From NCBI GenBank assembly GCA_963836735.1, contig CAWIKP010000030.1, forward strand, positions 62,001-126,000: a stretch of DNA of 64,000 nucleotides, written 5' to 3'. The translations under genes were made by a program, and so were the position numbers. A model generated the notes under the pieces. That model ran no database searches, was not told where the DNA came from, and saw only the letters and a program-made list of their open reading frames with translations. The DNA is from JACCXG01 sp963836735 (GTDB taxonomy: Bacteria > Acidobacteriota > Vicinamibacteria > Vicinamibacterales > 2-12-FULL-66-21). Of this stretch, positions 9,816 to 18,962 are shown in pieces (positions within the stretch are counted from its first letter, which is position 1; the number at the start of each line of letters is the position of its first letter).

Positions 9816-11363
9816 ATGCGCAGATTCGCGTTGCTCATTGCTCTGCCGCTGGCGGCCGGGTCGTACACCAACCCCGTCATGCCCGGTGACTTTCCCGATC
9901 CGTCGGTGATTCGGGTCGGCCGCGACTACTGGGCGACGGCCACGACCTCGCAGTGGGCGCCCATCTTTCCACTCCTTCATTCGACCGATCTCGTGAACTG
10001 GGAGCTGCGAGGAGCCGTGTTCCAGACTCCGCCATCCTGGTCGGCCGGCAGCTACTGGGCGCCCGAGATCGCCGCGGACGGCGGACGGTTCTTCGTCTAC
10101 TACACGAGCCGGAAGAAAGACGGGCCGCTGTGCGTTGCGGTCGCAGATGCGGCGAGGCCGCAGGGTCCCTACACGGATCACGGTCCGCTCGTGTGCCAGG
10201 AGGCCGGCTCGATCGACGCTGCCGCGGTTCGTGACGAGAACGGCCGCCGGTATCTCGTCTGGAAGGAGGATGGCAACAGCCGCAAGCTGCCGACGCCGCT
10301 CTGGGCGCAGCCGCTCTCGGACGACGGCCTGCGGCTCGCCGGCGAGAAGACCGAGATCCTGCGGAACGAGGCGCCGTGGGAGGCGCACCTGATCGAAGGA
10401 CCGTACATCCTTCGCCGTGGCGACTGGTTCTACATGTTCTATTCGGCCGACGCCTGCTGCGGCCGCCGCTGCAACTACAAGCTCGGCGTCGCCCGTTCAC
10501 GCAGACTGCTCGGTCCGTGGGAACGCTACACCGGCAACCCGATCCTCGCCGGCAACGAGCAATGGAAATGCCCCGGGCACGGCACCGTCGTCCAGGATCA
10601 GGCCGGGCGCACCTGGCTCCTCTATCACGCGTACGAGGCCTCGACGTTCGAGTTCGTCGGGCGTCAGGCGCTGCTCGACGAGGTCACGTGGAATGCGGAC
10701 GGGTGGCCGACGATCAATGGCGGCAAAGGCCCTTCGGGCTCGGCTCCGTCGCCATCGACAGCGGCCCAGCGGCGCGCCGCAGGTGTGGTCGAGGACGATT
10801 TCACCAAGGCGGCCATCGATCCGCGCTGGCAGTGGCCCTGGGATCAAACCTCCGCTCCCATCATCGAACCTGGCCGCGGTGGCTGGCTGCGGCTCACGAC
10901 GGGAACCGCGTCAACCGCCATCGCCGCGCGGCCGACGCGGAGCGCGAACTACGCGGCCACGACCGTCGTCGAGGTGGGGTCGATCGTGTCGGGAACGCGC
11001 GCCGGCCTCGCCGCGTTCGGCAACCGGGACAACGTGCTTGCGGTCACCGTCGAGCGCGCCGGAGCGAGCGCACCCGACGCGGCCCTGACCGTCGTCGTCT
11101 GGCAGGTGCAAAAGGGAGAGCGCCGAACGCTCGCGACGACGCAGGTGCCGGACACCCCGCTGCTCCACCTGCGCCTCTCTGCGAAGGATCGCACGCGGTT
11201 CGAGTTCGCCGTCAGTCCTGATGGCCGGACGTGGAGAAGCGTTGGCGGTGGGGAGGGGGAGTACCTGCCGCCGTGGGATCTCGCGGTGCGTGTGGCGCTG
11301 CTCGTGTCGGGTCAGCCGGCAGCATCGGCACGCTTTGGAGCGTTCAGGCTCGACTTGCTGTGA
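9816..11363 (+). CDS. Glycoside hydrolase family 43 protein with C-terminal beta domain
   Basis: A 515-residue secreted glycosidase. After a short signal (MRRFALLIALPLAAGS) the five-bladed GH43 propeller begins with NPVMPGDFPDPSVIRV. Asp28 there is the likely general base, Asp134 in GSIDAAAV the pKa-modulating Asp, and Glu194 in LIEGPYI the general acid, so all three catalytic positions appear present. A second module from about residue 325 (DDFTKAAIDPRWQW onward) resembles the beta-sandwich found after GH43 in xylosidases and arabinofuranosidases. Activity on xylan or arabinan side chains is inferred. It is transcribed alone, just after a broken LacI-type gene. Hemicellulose use also fits the glucuronoyl esterase at 55.8 kb. 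Confidence 0.85.
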   Translation: MRRFALLIALPLAAGSYTNPVMPGDFPDPSVIRVGRDYWATATTSQWAPIFPLLHSTDLVNWELRGAVFQTPPSWSAGSYWAPEIAADGGRFFVYYTSRKKDGPLCVAVADAARPQGPYTDHGPLVCQEAGSIDAAAVRDENGRRYLVWKEDGNSRKLPTPLWAQPLSDDGLRLAGEKTEILRNEAPWEAHLIEGPYILRRGDWFYMFYSADACCGRRCNYKLGVARSRRLLGPWERYTGNPILAGNEQWKCPGHGTVVQDQAGRTWLLYHAYEASTFEFVGRQALLDEVTWNADGWPTINGGKGPSGSAPSPSTAAQRRAAGVVEDDFTKAAIDPRWQWPWDQTSAPIIEPGRGGWLRLTTGTASTAIAARPTRSANYAATTVVEVGSIVSGTRAGLAAFGNRDNVLAVTVERAGASAPDAALTVVVWQVQKGERRTLATTQVPDTPLLHLRLSAKDRTRFEFAVSPDGRTWRSVGGGEGEYLPPWDLAVRVALLVSGQPAASARFGAFRLDLL

Positions 11364-11555
11364 ACGCAGCTTCCCGCCACCATCTGCCGCGCTTGGGCAA
11401 GCTCTTCCAACCGGTTCTCGTCCGAAGCACGACATCTCGTGGCTGCCAGCTGCGGCACACATTCTGCAGCGGATGGTGCGCTTCCCCGCCGAGTGTATGT
11501 GGGGGATACGGTTCGCGTTGCCGCCTGCCGGCTTGAAAATGAGATCGACTGCACC

Positions 11556-11921
11556 GTGACGGTCCGCCACCAGACCATTCTCATCATTGAAGAAGACAAC
11601 GATCTGCGACGGCTGCTGAGCCTGGCCCTTCGGCTGGGGGGATTCGCTACCCGGGAAGCGAGAGACGGGCTCGGGGCCATGGCGATCCTCGACCAGCTGG
11701 TTCCCATCGATGCCGTCGTGCTCGACGCCAGGCTGCCCGACATCGACGGCCTCTCGATTCGTCAGGAGATCGCGGCGCACGCCGGCAATCTCCCGGTCAT
11801 CGTCCTCACGGACTCGCAAGATCCCATTCCGAATGTGCATCCTTCGTGCGTGGTTCGCAAGCCGGTCGCGCCCGACGACATCGTCACGGCGGTCGTGAAG
11901 TGCCTGCGCGACTCGGCGTGA
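11556..11921 (+). CDS. Single-domain response regulator receiver
   Basis: About 121 residues forming only a CheY-like receiver. It has the acidic pair in ILIIEEDNDLRRLL, the phosphoacceptor Asp in AVVLDARLPDIDG, a Thr in VIVLTDSQ and the conserved Lys-Pro in VVRKPV. No output domain follows. A GTG at 11556 gives the right length; the open frame extends upstream to 11439, but that part shows no receiver similarity. No histidine kinase is adjacent. Its 3' end is 52 bases before the protease-like gene, so joint transcription is possible. Confidence 0.75.
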   Translation: MTVRHQTILIIEEDNDLRRLLSLALRLGGFATREARDGLGAMAILDQLVPIDAVVLDARLPDIDGLSIRQEIAAHAGNLPVIVLTDSQDPIPNVHPSCVVRKPVAPDDIVTAVVKCLRDSA

Positions 11922-11973
11922 GCTGCCGTCGATTGCGTTGACATCCAGCCGGGTGCGAGAGGACGATGGCCTC

Positions 11974-13629
11974 ATGCTCCGCGCCCTGGTGCTCGCCTCG
12001 GTCGTGCTCACGGCTACGTCGCAGGCTGCGAGTCAGGACTTCAGCGTCCTGCACGTGAAGGTCGTCCTGACGAACGCCGGCGGCACGCCCACACCGGTGC
12101 CGCGCCACGCGCTGCTGGTCAGCCAGAACCCGGCCAGTGCTACCCCTCGGCAGATCGTGACGGGCCTGGATGGGACGGTCGACGTCAGACTGAGACCGGG
12201 AAACTACACGGTGGAATCGGATCGTCCGGTCAGGTTCGAGGGAAAGGCCTACCAATGGACGCAGGTCGTGGACATCGCCGCCGGCCGCGATGCGGTCCTC
12301 GAGCTCACGGCCGGCAATGCCGAGATGGAGCCCGGCGCCTCCGCAGACGCCTCGCCCGCCAAGCCGGGTGAGTCCGATCCTTCGTTCCTCCTGACCCAAT
12401 GGCAGGACAGCGTCGTCGCCTTGTGGAGTCCGACCGCACACGCCTCAGGGTTCGTAGTCGACGCGAATGGCCTCATCGCGACCAACCAGAGAGTCGTCTC
12501 CAATGCGACAGCGATAGAGGTGCAGCTCACCCCTGCGCTCAAGGTGGCAGCGCCGGTGCTGATCGCCGACCCGGCTCGTGATGTCGCGATTCTGCGGATC
12601 GACCCGAAGGTGATTGCGTCGGTGCGGCCCGTCCCTCTTTCGTGCGGGAAGGCAGTCCCACCCGCGGCGGCGGATGGAACCGAGATCTTTACCATCGGCA
12701 TCCCGCTCCGGACTCCGAAACGCATGACCTCCGGGAGTCTCAGGCGCGCCTCTGCACAAGGCCTCGATGCGGATTTGCTGATTGGACGCGGCAGCGCGGG
12801 TGGCCCGGTCTTCAGTTCGAGTGGCGATCTCCTTGGCCTTACGTCACCAGCGGGCGACGACGATCAGGACGATCGCGGCACGCGCGTCGTCGGCAGCGCC
12901 AATGTGTGCGAGGCCGTTGCGGCGGCGAAGCAGAAAATGGCTGGCGCAGCGGCTCCGAGCAGCGCTCCCCTTCCGGTCGAACCGGAGCGCCCGTTTCCGG
13001 TCGATGCTCTGAAGGCGGCGTCGGCAGGGCGGGCCGGCAGCCTGAATCCATATCAGATCTCTGCCGCCACATTCGAAGTGGCGTTCATCACGCCGGTGCT
13101 GACATATGGCGCCCACCATCTGCCGGAGCAGATGAACCGTGGTGCTGGCGGACGAAAGGGCTCCGTGCCGGAGCCGGCGATGGTCCGGCCGCTCATGGAC
13201 TTCAGCAACTGGTCGGACTACGTGGCCGACTATCCGCCGGTACTGCTGGTGCGGGTCACACCAAAGCTGGCAGAAGGCTTCTGGACGACCGTGGGACGCA
13301 TGGCGGCCAGCACGCAGGGCGTCGCGCTTCCGCCGTTCAAACGCTTCAAGTCGGGCTTCGGCCGGCTGCGCGCGTTCTGCGGCGAGACCGAGGTCACTCC
13401 GATCCATCCGTTCCGGATCGAACAGCGCCTCTCGGAGAGCGAAGCCATCTATGAAGGGCTCTACGTGTTCGACCCTGGCGCGCTCGGGCCCGCGTGCGGC
13501 GGTGTCAAGTTGACCCTGTTTTCGGAGAAGGAGCCGGAGAAGGGGGAAACGAAGACCATCGATCCGAGTGTGATTCAGCGGATCTGGGACGATTTCGCCG
13601 GCTATCGAGCACCAGGTCGGGTCCCGTAA
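11974..13629 (+). CDS. Trypsin-like serine protease fold protein lacking the catalytic His
   Basis: About 551 residues. A signal peptide (ALVLASVVLTATSQA) is followed by a beta-rich domain (about 20-120) and then a trypsin-like domain of the HtrA/PF13365 kind (about 150-310). The Asp motif (DPARDVAILRID) and the Ser motif (GRGSAGGPVFSS) are present. At the His site, where the family reads A/T-N-x-H-V-V, this protein reads ATNQRVV, so the general-base histidine is missing. It may be an inactive binding protein, or proteolysis may be lost. A third domain of about 200 residues (FEVAFITPVLTYG onward) is unrecognised. ATG 11974 was chosen because it starts the signal peptide directly. Confidence 0.75.
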   Translation: MLRALVLASVVLTATSQAASQDFSVLHVKVVLTNAGGTPTPVPRHALLVSQNPASATPRQIVTGLDGTVDVRLRPGNYTVESDRPVRFEGKAYQWTQVVDIAAGRDAVLELTAGNAEMEPGASADASPAKPGESDPSFLLTQWQDSVVALWSPTAHASGFVVDANGLIATNQRVVSNATAIEVQLTPALKVAAPVLIADPARDVAILRIDPKVIASVRPVPLSCGKAVPPAAADGTEIFTIGIPLRTPKRMTSGSLRRASAQGLDADLLIGRGSAGGPVFSSSGDLLGLTSPAGDDDQDDRGTRVVGSANVCEAVAAAKQKMAGAAAPSSAPLPVEPERPFPVDALKAASAGRAGSLNPYQISAATFEVAFITPVLTYGAHHLPEQMNRGAGGRKGSVPEPAMVRPLMDFSNWSDYVADYPPVLLVRVTPKLAEGFWTTVGRMAASTQGVALPPFKRFKSGFGRLRAFCGETEVTPIHPFRIEQRLSESEAIYEGLYVFDPGALGPACGGVKLTLFSEKEPEKGETKTIDPSVIQRIWDDFAGYRAPGRVP

Positions 13630-13654
13630 CCAGCGCGTGATTGGAACTCGCCGC

Positions 13655-14686
13655 CTACACCGGAAACATCAGAACTTTCAGCGCCTCCCGATTCAGGCAC
13701 AGATCGAACGCTTTCTGCCATTCGCTGATCGGCAGCTTGTGTGAGATCAGATCGCCCAGAGCGATCCGTCGTTCCGAAAACATCTGAAACATCCGTGCCC
13801 AGGTGGCCGCGGTATAGCAGACCGACCCGGCGATCGTGAGCTGTTTATAGAACACGCGGTCGACCGCGAACGGGATGTCGCGGCCGCAGATCGCCACCTG
13901 GATGTGACGACCCATCGGACGGAGCGATTCGAGACAGCCGCCGACCGACGCCGGATGTCCCGCACACTCGAACGAGATATCCACGCCGCGGCCGCCGGTG
14001 AGCTCCGGCACGGCCTCGGACAGATCGCCGTCGTCGACATCGACCACGGCCGCCGCGCCAAACCGCTTCGCCGCCTCCAGCCGTTCGCGATCCGCCCCGG
14101 TTCCGGCGACGATCGTCTTCACACCCTCGGCCACCAGCAGCTTCAGGCACAGCAACCCCATCGGACCCGGACCCGAGACGACGGCGGTTTCTCCTCGTTG
14201 TACTTTGCCAATTTCCTGGACCGCCTGGACGATTGCCGCGAACGGCTCGCTGAGGGCGCCTTCTTCAAGCGACATGCTGTCGGGAATCGAATAGAGCTGA
14301 TCCGGCCGGGCCACGACATAACGCGTGAACCCGCCGTTGACACCGTGCCCCATCCCCCGCCGGCGCGCACAGAAGATGAAGTAGCCGGAGCGGCAATGCT
14401 CGCATTCGCCGCACGTGACCGACGTCGCCCCGAGCACGGCCACCCGCTGACCGAGGGGAACGCCGCCCGCTTCGCGCCCGGCCTCCACTACCGTGCCGGA
14501 TAGTTCGTGGCCGAGGATCACCGGCGGGTAATTCCGAAAGCTGTCGCGCAGCACATGAATGTCAGTGCCGCAGACGCCGCAGAACGCGACCTCGATCCTG
14601 ACCTGGTCCTCGCGACAGATCGGTTCGTCGACGTCGCGGACGTCGACGTTGCCATCACCGGGGGCGTATTTGAGGAGAGCTTTCAT
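13655..14686 (-). CDS. Zinc-dependent medium-chain alcohol/polyol dehydrogenase
   Basis: About 343 residues of the MDR family. It shows the catalytic zinc motif CGVCGTDIHV, the GHELSG motif, a complete structural zinc loop (CGECEHCRSGYFIFC) and the nucleotide-binding GPGPMGLLCLK. These place it near sorbitol, threonine and inositol-type dehydrogenases. It is the last gene of the minus-strand inositol cluster, 172 bases after iolB. A role in oxidising an inositol isomer or related polyol, or in reducing malonate semialdehyde, is inference from context. ATG at 14686 starts the conserved MKALLKY; the open frame reaches 14722 but only into repeat DNA. Confidence 0.8.
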   Translation of the reverse strand: MKALLKYAPGDGNVDVRDVDEPICREDQVRIEVAFCGVCGTDIHVLRDSFRNYPPVILGHELSGTVVEAGREAGGVPLGQRVAVLGATSVTCGECEHCRSGYFIFCARRRGMGHGVNGGFTRYVVARPDQLYSIPDSMSLEEGALSEPFAAIVQAVQEIGKVQRGETAVVSGPGPMGLLCLKLLVAEGVKTIVAGTGADRERLEAAKRFGAAAVVDVDDGDLSEAVPELTGGRGVDISFECAGHPASVGGCLESLRPMGRHIQVAICGRDIPFAVDRVFYKQLTIAGSVCYTAATWARMFQMFSERRIALGDLISHKLPISEWQKAFDLCLNREALKVLMFPV

Positions 14687-14708
14687 CAGAGACACTTCGT
14701 TTCGATGA

Positions 14709-14850
14709 CTCCCAACTTCCAACTTTCAACCCCCAAGGAGAATCATTCGAACAACGGGGCGAAAGGCGCATCGACCGGCTTGTTGGAGGACCTTCCACCC
14801 TCTCGTTCGAACGACTCTCCTTGGGAGTTGGAAGTTGGGAGTTGGGAGTT
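14709..14850. repeat. Heptad-built palindrome (CCAACTT / AAGTTGG type), copy 1
   Basis: The left arm reads as 7-base units CCAACTT, CCAACTT, TCAACCC, CCAAGGA (from 14711). The right arm reads GGGAGTT, GGAAGTT, GGGAGTT, GGGAGTT (about 14823-14850). An inner pair TTCGAACAA / TCGTTCGAA extends the inverted symmetry. It lies between iolB and the dehydrogenase inside the operon. A relative is at 33886-33964. Confidence 0.65.
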
Positions 14851-14858
14851 GACGTTGT

Positions 14859-15716
14859 CTATGGTTTCTTGATCATCGGCACCCTGGGATCCGGCGGCGG
14901 CCAGCTGGCGCGGAGATACGCGTAGCGCGGGTCATCGGTGGCTGCCATCGACCGGAAGCTGCCGGCGAGGGTGTTCAAGTAGTAGGCATCGACGCCTGGG
15001 GACGCGACGAACGGATGGTAGCCCTCGCGCACGAGCACCAGATCGCCCTGAACGACGCGCAACACCTGCTCCTGGCGATCCGCCGCCGTGTACAGCCGCT
15101 GGATGCCGTAGCCGTCCGATGTCCTGAAGCGGTAGTAGTAGGTTTCCTCCAGGTCGGCTTCAATCGGCGGCTGGTGGCGATCGTGCTTGTGGGGCGGATA
15201 GCTGGACCAGTTCCCGGCGGGCGTGAGCACCTCGCAGACGAGAAGGCGATCGGCCTCTGCCCCTGGAGGAAGGATGTCGATGATCTGGCGCGTGGCGTTG
15301 CCGCCGCCGCGCACTTCGAATCCACAATCCTCCGGCCGTATCAGGCGTGCCGGAAATCGCTTCGTGGTGGGAGACCGGCATTCCGCGATCTCCGTGTAAC
15401 GCTCGGCGCGCACCTCGTATGTGGTCCGGGGTGGCAGATAGACGGCGTGCGGGTACTCCGAGAACACGTCGCGCCGCGGCCCGAGGCGGGTGCCCGTGCG
15501 CTTACCGGACCAGGTGATCGACGCGAGGCCGCCAAGGAGCACCAGGCACACTTCGTCGGTGCCGCTGCGGCCGGTCCAGGCCTCGCCGGCGGGAATCTGC
15601 CGCACCGCGAACCCGACGTACTCCCAGCCGGCGCGGCGTGGCGTGAGCGCGAGCGCCGTTCCCGCCCTGGTGAGCGGCAGCTTGCGGCTGCGCAGCAACG
15701 TGGTGGGCGATTTCAT
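14859..15716 (-). CDS. iolB: 5-deoxy-glucuronate isomerase
   Basis: IolB converts 5-deoxy-glucuronate to 5-keto-2-deoxygluconate in cytosolic myo-inositol breakdown. The 285-residue protein has the bicupin layout of the family. The second cupin carries NWSSYPPHKHDRH with its metal His residues, EETYYYRF and the late GYHPFVASPG, and an N-terminal cupin holds GEAWTGRSGTDEVCLVLLGG. Length is normal for IolB. Its start overlaps the iolG stop by 4 bases, so the two are translationally coupled. Its product would be the direct substrate for IolC in the usual pathway, and that kinase is not in this window. Confidence 0.9.
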   Translation of the reverse strand: MKSPTTLLRSRKLPLTRAGTALALTPRRAGWEYVGFAVRQIPAGEAWTGRSGTDEVCLVLLGGLASITWSGKRTGTRLGPRRDVFSEYPHAVYLPPRTTYEVRAERYTEIAECRSPTTKRFPARLIRPEDCGFEVRGGGNATRQIIDILPPGAEADRLLVCEVLTPAGNWSSYPPHKHDRHQPPIEADLEETYYYRFRTSDGYGIQRLYTAADRQEQVLRVVQGDLVLVREGYHPFVASPGVDAYYLNTLAGSFRSMAATDDPRYAYLRASWPPPDPRVPMIKKP

Positions 15717-16744
15717 ACCGTCTGAATGGCCGCGACCTCGACGCGCGCGCCAGTCTTCTGCGCCCGGGTGGCTGCCAGCGCCACCCGCAGCGCTTCGACC
15801 CCGTCGTCGACGGTGATCGGAGGCTGGCGCTGCTCGAGCACGTTACCCGCAAAGTTCTCGAGTTGCGCGGTGTATGCCTCGGCGAACCGCTCCATGAAGT
15901 AGGGCACCGTGTCGTGCGCCACCTGGCCCTTGGTCATCACCATGAGCGGTGTCTCGCGCAGATAGCCCACGCGCAGCGTGCCGCTGGTTCCGAGCAGTTC
16001 GGCCATGATGTCGTAGCCGTAGATGCCGTTCCTGGTCACATCGATCACGCCGAGACGGCCGCTCGCGAAGATCAGGCTGATCACCGCGTTGTCGATGTCG
16101 CCGACGCTTCCAAGCTCCGGATACGCCAGCAGGCCGCCGATCGCCTGGACCGCCGCGACCTCACCCATATACCAGCGGGCGATGTCGAAGTCGTGGATTG
16201 CCATGTCGATGATCAGGCCGCCGCTGCTGCGTGGATCGGCGTACTCGACGGACGGCCGATACGGGTCTCTCGAGGTGGACTTGAACACGACCGCATCACC
16301 GATCGCGCCTTCGCCGAGCCGCCGCTTCGCTGCCGCGAAGCCCCGATCGAAGCGGCGCATGAAGCCCATCTGAAAGAACACGCCGGAGCGCCCGACCGCT
16401 CCCTTGATCGCCAGGGCTTCCTCCAGCGAGATGGAGAGGGGCTTTTCGCAGAAGATTGCCTTGCCCGCCGCGACCGCCTGCTCGACCATGGCGCGATGCG
16501 TCGACGTCGGGGTGACGATCACCACCGCATCGATCGACGGATCGCCAAACACATCCGCAGGGTCGGTCGAGCGATTTTCGACCCCGAACTCCTGCGCGAC
16601 GGCGTCCACTGCCGCCGCGTCCACGTCTGCCACCGCGGTCAGCCGCGTGCACGGGATCCGCGTGGCCAGATCGCGCGCGTAGATACGCCCGAGCCGTCCC
16701 AGTCCAATCAATCCAACGTTCAGTTTCGCCCGGCTATTCACCAC
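15713..16744 (-). CDS. iolG: Inositol 2-dehydrogenase family (Gfo/Idh/MocA) protein
   Basis: A 343-residue NAD-dependent oxidoreductase expected to oxidise myo-inositol to scyllo-inosose. The Rossmann N-terminus is VGLIGLGRLGRIYARDLA. The catalytic-lysine motif is FCEKPLS at about residue 95. The C-terminal alpha/beta half holds GGLIIDMAIHDFDIARW, whose Asp and His are the usual proton relay of this family. Other Gfo/Idh members act on different polyols, but overlap with iolB and the adjacent transporter favour inositol. It follows the binding protein after a 125-base gap that holds a hairpin. Confidence 0.85.
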   Translation of the reverse strand: MVNSRAKLNVGLIGLGRLGRIYARDLATRIPCTRLTAVADVDAAAVDAVAQEFGVENRSTDPADVFGDPSIDAVVIVTPTSTHRAMVEQAVAAGKAIFCEKPLSISLEEALAIKGAVGRSGVFFQMGFMRRFDRGFAAAKRRLGEGAIGDAVVFKSTSRDPYRPSVEYADPRSSGGLIIDMAIHDFDIARWYMGEVAAVQAIGGLLAYPELGSVGDIDNAVISLIFASGRLGVIDVTRNGIYGYDIMAELLGTSGTLRVGYLRETPLMVMTKGQVAHDTVPYFMERFAEAYTAQLENFAGNVLEQRQPPITVDDGVEALRVALAATRAQKTGARVEVAAIQTV

Positions 16745-16790
16745 TGTCCCTCACGTCTCCAAAAGGATCCATATCAAAATTCTCACAAGA

Positions 16791-16853
16791 GGTTAGGCGT
16801 TCAGGAGATCAAGAACTGTTTGCCTGCAAGCATTTCCTCCTGAACTCCTATCC
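16791..16853. repeat. CAGGAG-type intergenic hairpin, copy 3
   Basis: GGTTAGGCGTTCAGGAG (16791-16807) pairs with 16837-16853 at 15 of 17 positions. It lies between the ABC binding-protein gene and iolG and might cause differential expression within the operon. Confidence 0.55.
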
Positions 16854-16869
16854 TCCTGTTTTCTTGTAG

Positions 16870-17829
16870 TCAGCGCGTGCCGGCAGCACCTTTGGTAACG
16901 AGCGCGATAGGCACTTTCTGATCGGCCGGGACCGTCTCGCCCCGCAGCAGCTTCGCCGCGCTCTCCACGGCGATCCTTCCCATGTCACGTGGCGACTGCG
17001 CCACGGACCCTTCCATGCGCCCGGCCTCGATCGCTTTCCGCGCGTCCTCCAGCGCGTCGAATCCGACGACGCGGATGCGCCCGGTGCGGCCGGCAGCGGC
17101 GATGGCTTCGAGCGCGCCAAGCGCCATGAGATCGCTGCAGGCGAAGAGCGCATCGGTGTCGGCATGCGCCTGCAGCATGTTCTGAAACACCGTGAATCCC
17201 TGGTCGCGCTCCCAGTTGGCCGGCTGGCTCGCCACGATGGTCATCCCTGGATATCGTCCGAGCGCCTCACGGAATCCCCGCAAACGCGAGTCGCCGGTCT
17301 CGTGCCCCGGGATCCCTTCGAGGACCGCGACGCGGGCCTTGCCACCGGTAATCTTCGCGAGGTGCTCCCCCGCGATTTTGCCCCCCTCGAAGTTGTCGGA
17401 TCCGATGAACGACTCCAGCTTCAGGTTGTTGGCCGCCGCAGCCTTCGCATCGACGCGCGTGTCGACGACGATGACCGGGACATTCGCGCGGTTCGCCTTC
17501 GCAATCGCGGTCGCGATCTCGCGTGATCCGCTCGGCGTCACAATCAGCGCTCGAATGCCGGTCTGCAGGAGATTCTCGATGATCTGGACCTGCTTCTCGA
17601 CGTCGATCTCGCGCTCCGCGGCCTGCACGACGAGATCGATGCCCGCCGGCCCGGCCGCATCCTGCGCCCCGCGCTGCATGTCGAGGAAGAACGGATGGTT
17701 GAGCGTCTTCATCACGAACGCCACGCGGGGAGCGCCGCCGCCGGAGGTAGTCGAGCCTCCGCGATTGCAGCCCGCCGCCAGCACCAGAATGGCCAGCGCG
17801 ACGACAGTGTGTTGTGCCACTTTTCGCAT
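16870..17829 (-). CDS. Sugar/inositol ABC transporter substrate-binding lipoprotein
   Basis: About 319 residues of the RbsB/periplasmic-binding-protein-4 type. A lipoprotein signal ends in LAILVLAAGC, followed by a Gly/Ser linker. The ligand domain starts RVAFVMKTLNHPFFLDMQRGA and includes a second-lobe motif IRVVGFDALEDARKAIEAG. It would bind the substrate outside the inner membrane and deliver it to the permease and ATPase encoded upstream. Given iolG, iolB, iolD and iolE around it, inositol is the likely ligand. I chose ATG 17829, with AAAGGGA about 8 bases upstream; an in-frame ATG lies at 17847. Confidence 0.85.
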   Translation of the reverse strand: MRKVAQHTVVALAILVLAAGCNRGGSTTSGGGAPRVAFVMKTLNHPFFLDMQRGAQDAAGPAGIDLVVQAAEREIDVEKQVQIIENLLQTGIRALIVTPSGSREIATAIAKANRANVPVIVVDTRVDAKAAAANNLKLESFIGSDNFEGGKIAGEHLAKITGGKARVAVLEGIPGHETGDSRLRGFREALGRYPGMTIVASQPANWERDQGFTVFQNMLQAHADTDALFACSDLMALGALEAIAAAGRTGRIRVVGFDALEDARKAIEAGRMEGSVAQSPRDMGRIAVESAAKLLRGETVPADQKVPIALVTKGAAGTR

Positions 17830-17857
17830 CCGAATCGTCCCTTTCATGATCGCTTTC

Positions 17858-17945
17858 GGGCTCGGGACTGGGGGCTCTGGGCTCGGAAAACCCCATGCCT
17901 GCGAGGCGGCAACCGGGATCTTCCGAGCTCCCGAGTCCCGAGCCC
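17858..17945. repeat. Inverted repeat built of GGGCTCGGGACT-type words
   Basis: GGGCTCGGGACT (17858-17869) and GCTCGGAA (17881-17888) are mirrored by TTCCGAGC (17921-17928) and AGTCCCGAGCCC (17934-17945). The element sits between the permease stop and the binding-protein start. Confidence 0.55.
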
Positions 17946-17973
17946 CGGACACCGAGCGGTATTCCGCCGCCCG

Positions 17974-18962
17974 CTAACGCCGTCGACGCTTGAGCGACAT
18001 GTCCACCAGCACCGCTCCGATTATGACCACGCCAATCACTACCTGCTGAAGAAACGACGACACGTTCAGCAGGTTGAGCCCGTTTCTCAGCACGCCCATG
18101 ATCAGGGCCCCGATCAGCGTGCCCGTCACCGTGCCCTCTCCCCGAGCAGGCTGGAGCCGCCAATCACCGTCGCCGCAATCGCGTCCAGCTCGTACATCGT
18201 CCCGGCGGTCGGCTGTGCAGAGTTGAGTCGTGCCGTCAGCACGACCGCCGCCGCGGCGCTCGTGAGACCGGCAACACCGTAGACGGCGGTCTTGTGGAAG
18301 CGGACCTGCACGCCCGACAATCGTGCCGCCTCCTCGTTCCCGCCTATCGCGTACGTGGTCCGGCCGAACACGGTTCGCGTGAGCACGAAGTGCGCGACAG
18401 CATAGATCAAGATCGTGATGACCACCGGGGCCGGAATGGTCAGCACGCGCTCGGTGGCGATGGCGCGAAACCCTTCGCTGAAGCCGGAGATCGGCCGGCC
18501 TTCGGCCAGCATCAGCGCGACACCGCGGGCCACGCTCATCATGCCGAGGGTCGCGATGAACGGCGGCAGCCGGCCGAGCGTAATGAGAAGACCGTTCACC
18601 AGACCGCATGCTCCGCCGACGGCGAGCGCCATCGCGATCGCCACTGGCGCCGGCACCGCGGCCTCGAGCGCCAGCGCGAGGCAGATACCCGCCAGCGCCA
18701 GCACCGAGCCCACCGAGAGATCGATTCCGCCGGAAATGATCACGAAGGTCATGCCCACCGCGACGACGGCGTTGAGCGCGGTCTGCTCGAGGACGTTCAG
18801 GAGATTGGAGACCGTGAGGAAGTGCGGGGTTGCCGCCCACAGCACCACGCACAACGTCAGCAAGCCCGCGAGCGTTCCCAGCTGGCGGCCGCTGTGCGAC
18901 CCGAGCGCGCGCCTGGCGCCGCGAAGCCGGGGCGAGGCATCCCCCACGCCGGCGGTCGTCAT
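17974..18962 (-). CDS. Sugar/inositol ABC transporter permease (frameshifted)
   Basis: An RbsC-type inner-membrane permease of about 329 residues with many hydrophobic helices. The signature NAVVAVGMTFVIISGGIDLSVGS and the coupling-region segment GRTTYAIGGNEEAARLSGV are typical of ribose/inositol importers. The first frame ends after IGGSSLLGE near 18130. A one-base shift joins it to GTVTGTLIGALIMGVLRNGLN and the charged end SLKRRRR at 17974. Its start overlaps the ATPase stop by 4 bases. With the ATPase and binding protein it would make one importer. Confidence 0.85.

Noticed and set aside
11439..11555. A longer start for the receiver-domain gene
   Set aside because: The extra 39 codons show no receiver similarity and the GTG at 11556 gives the normal domain length.
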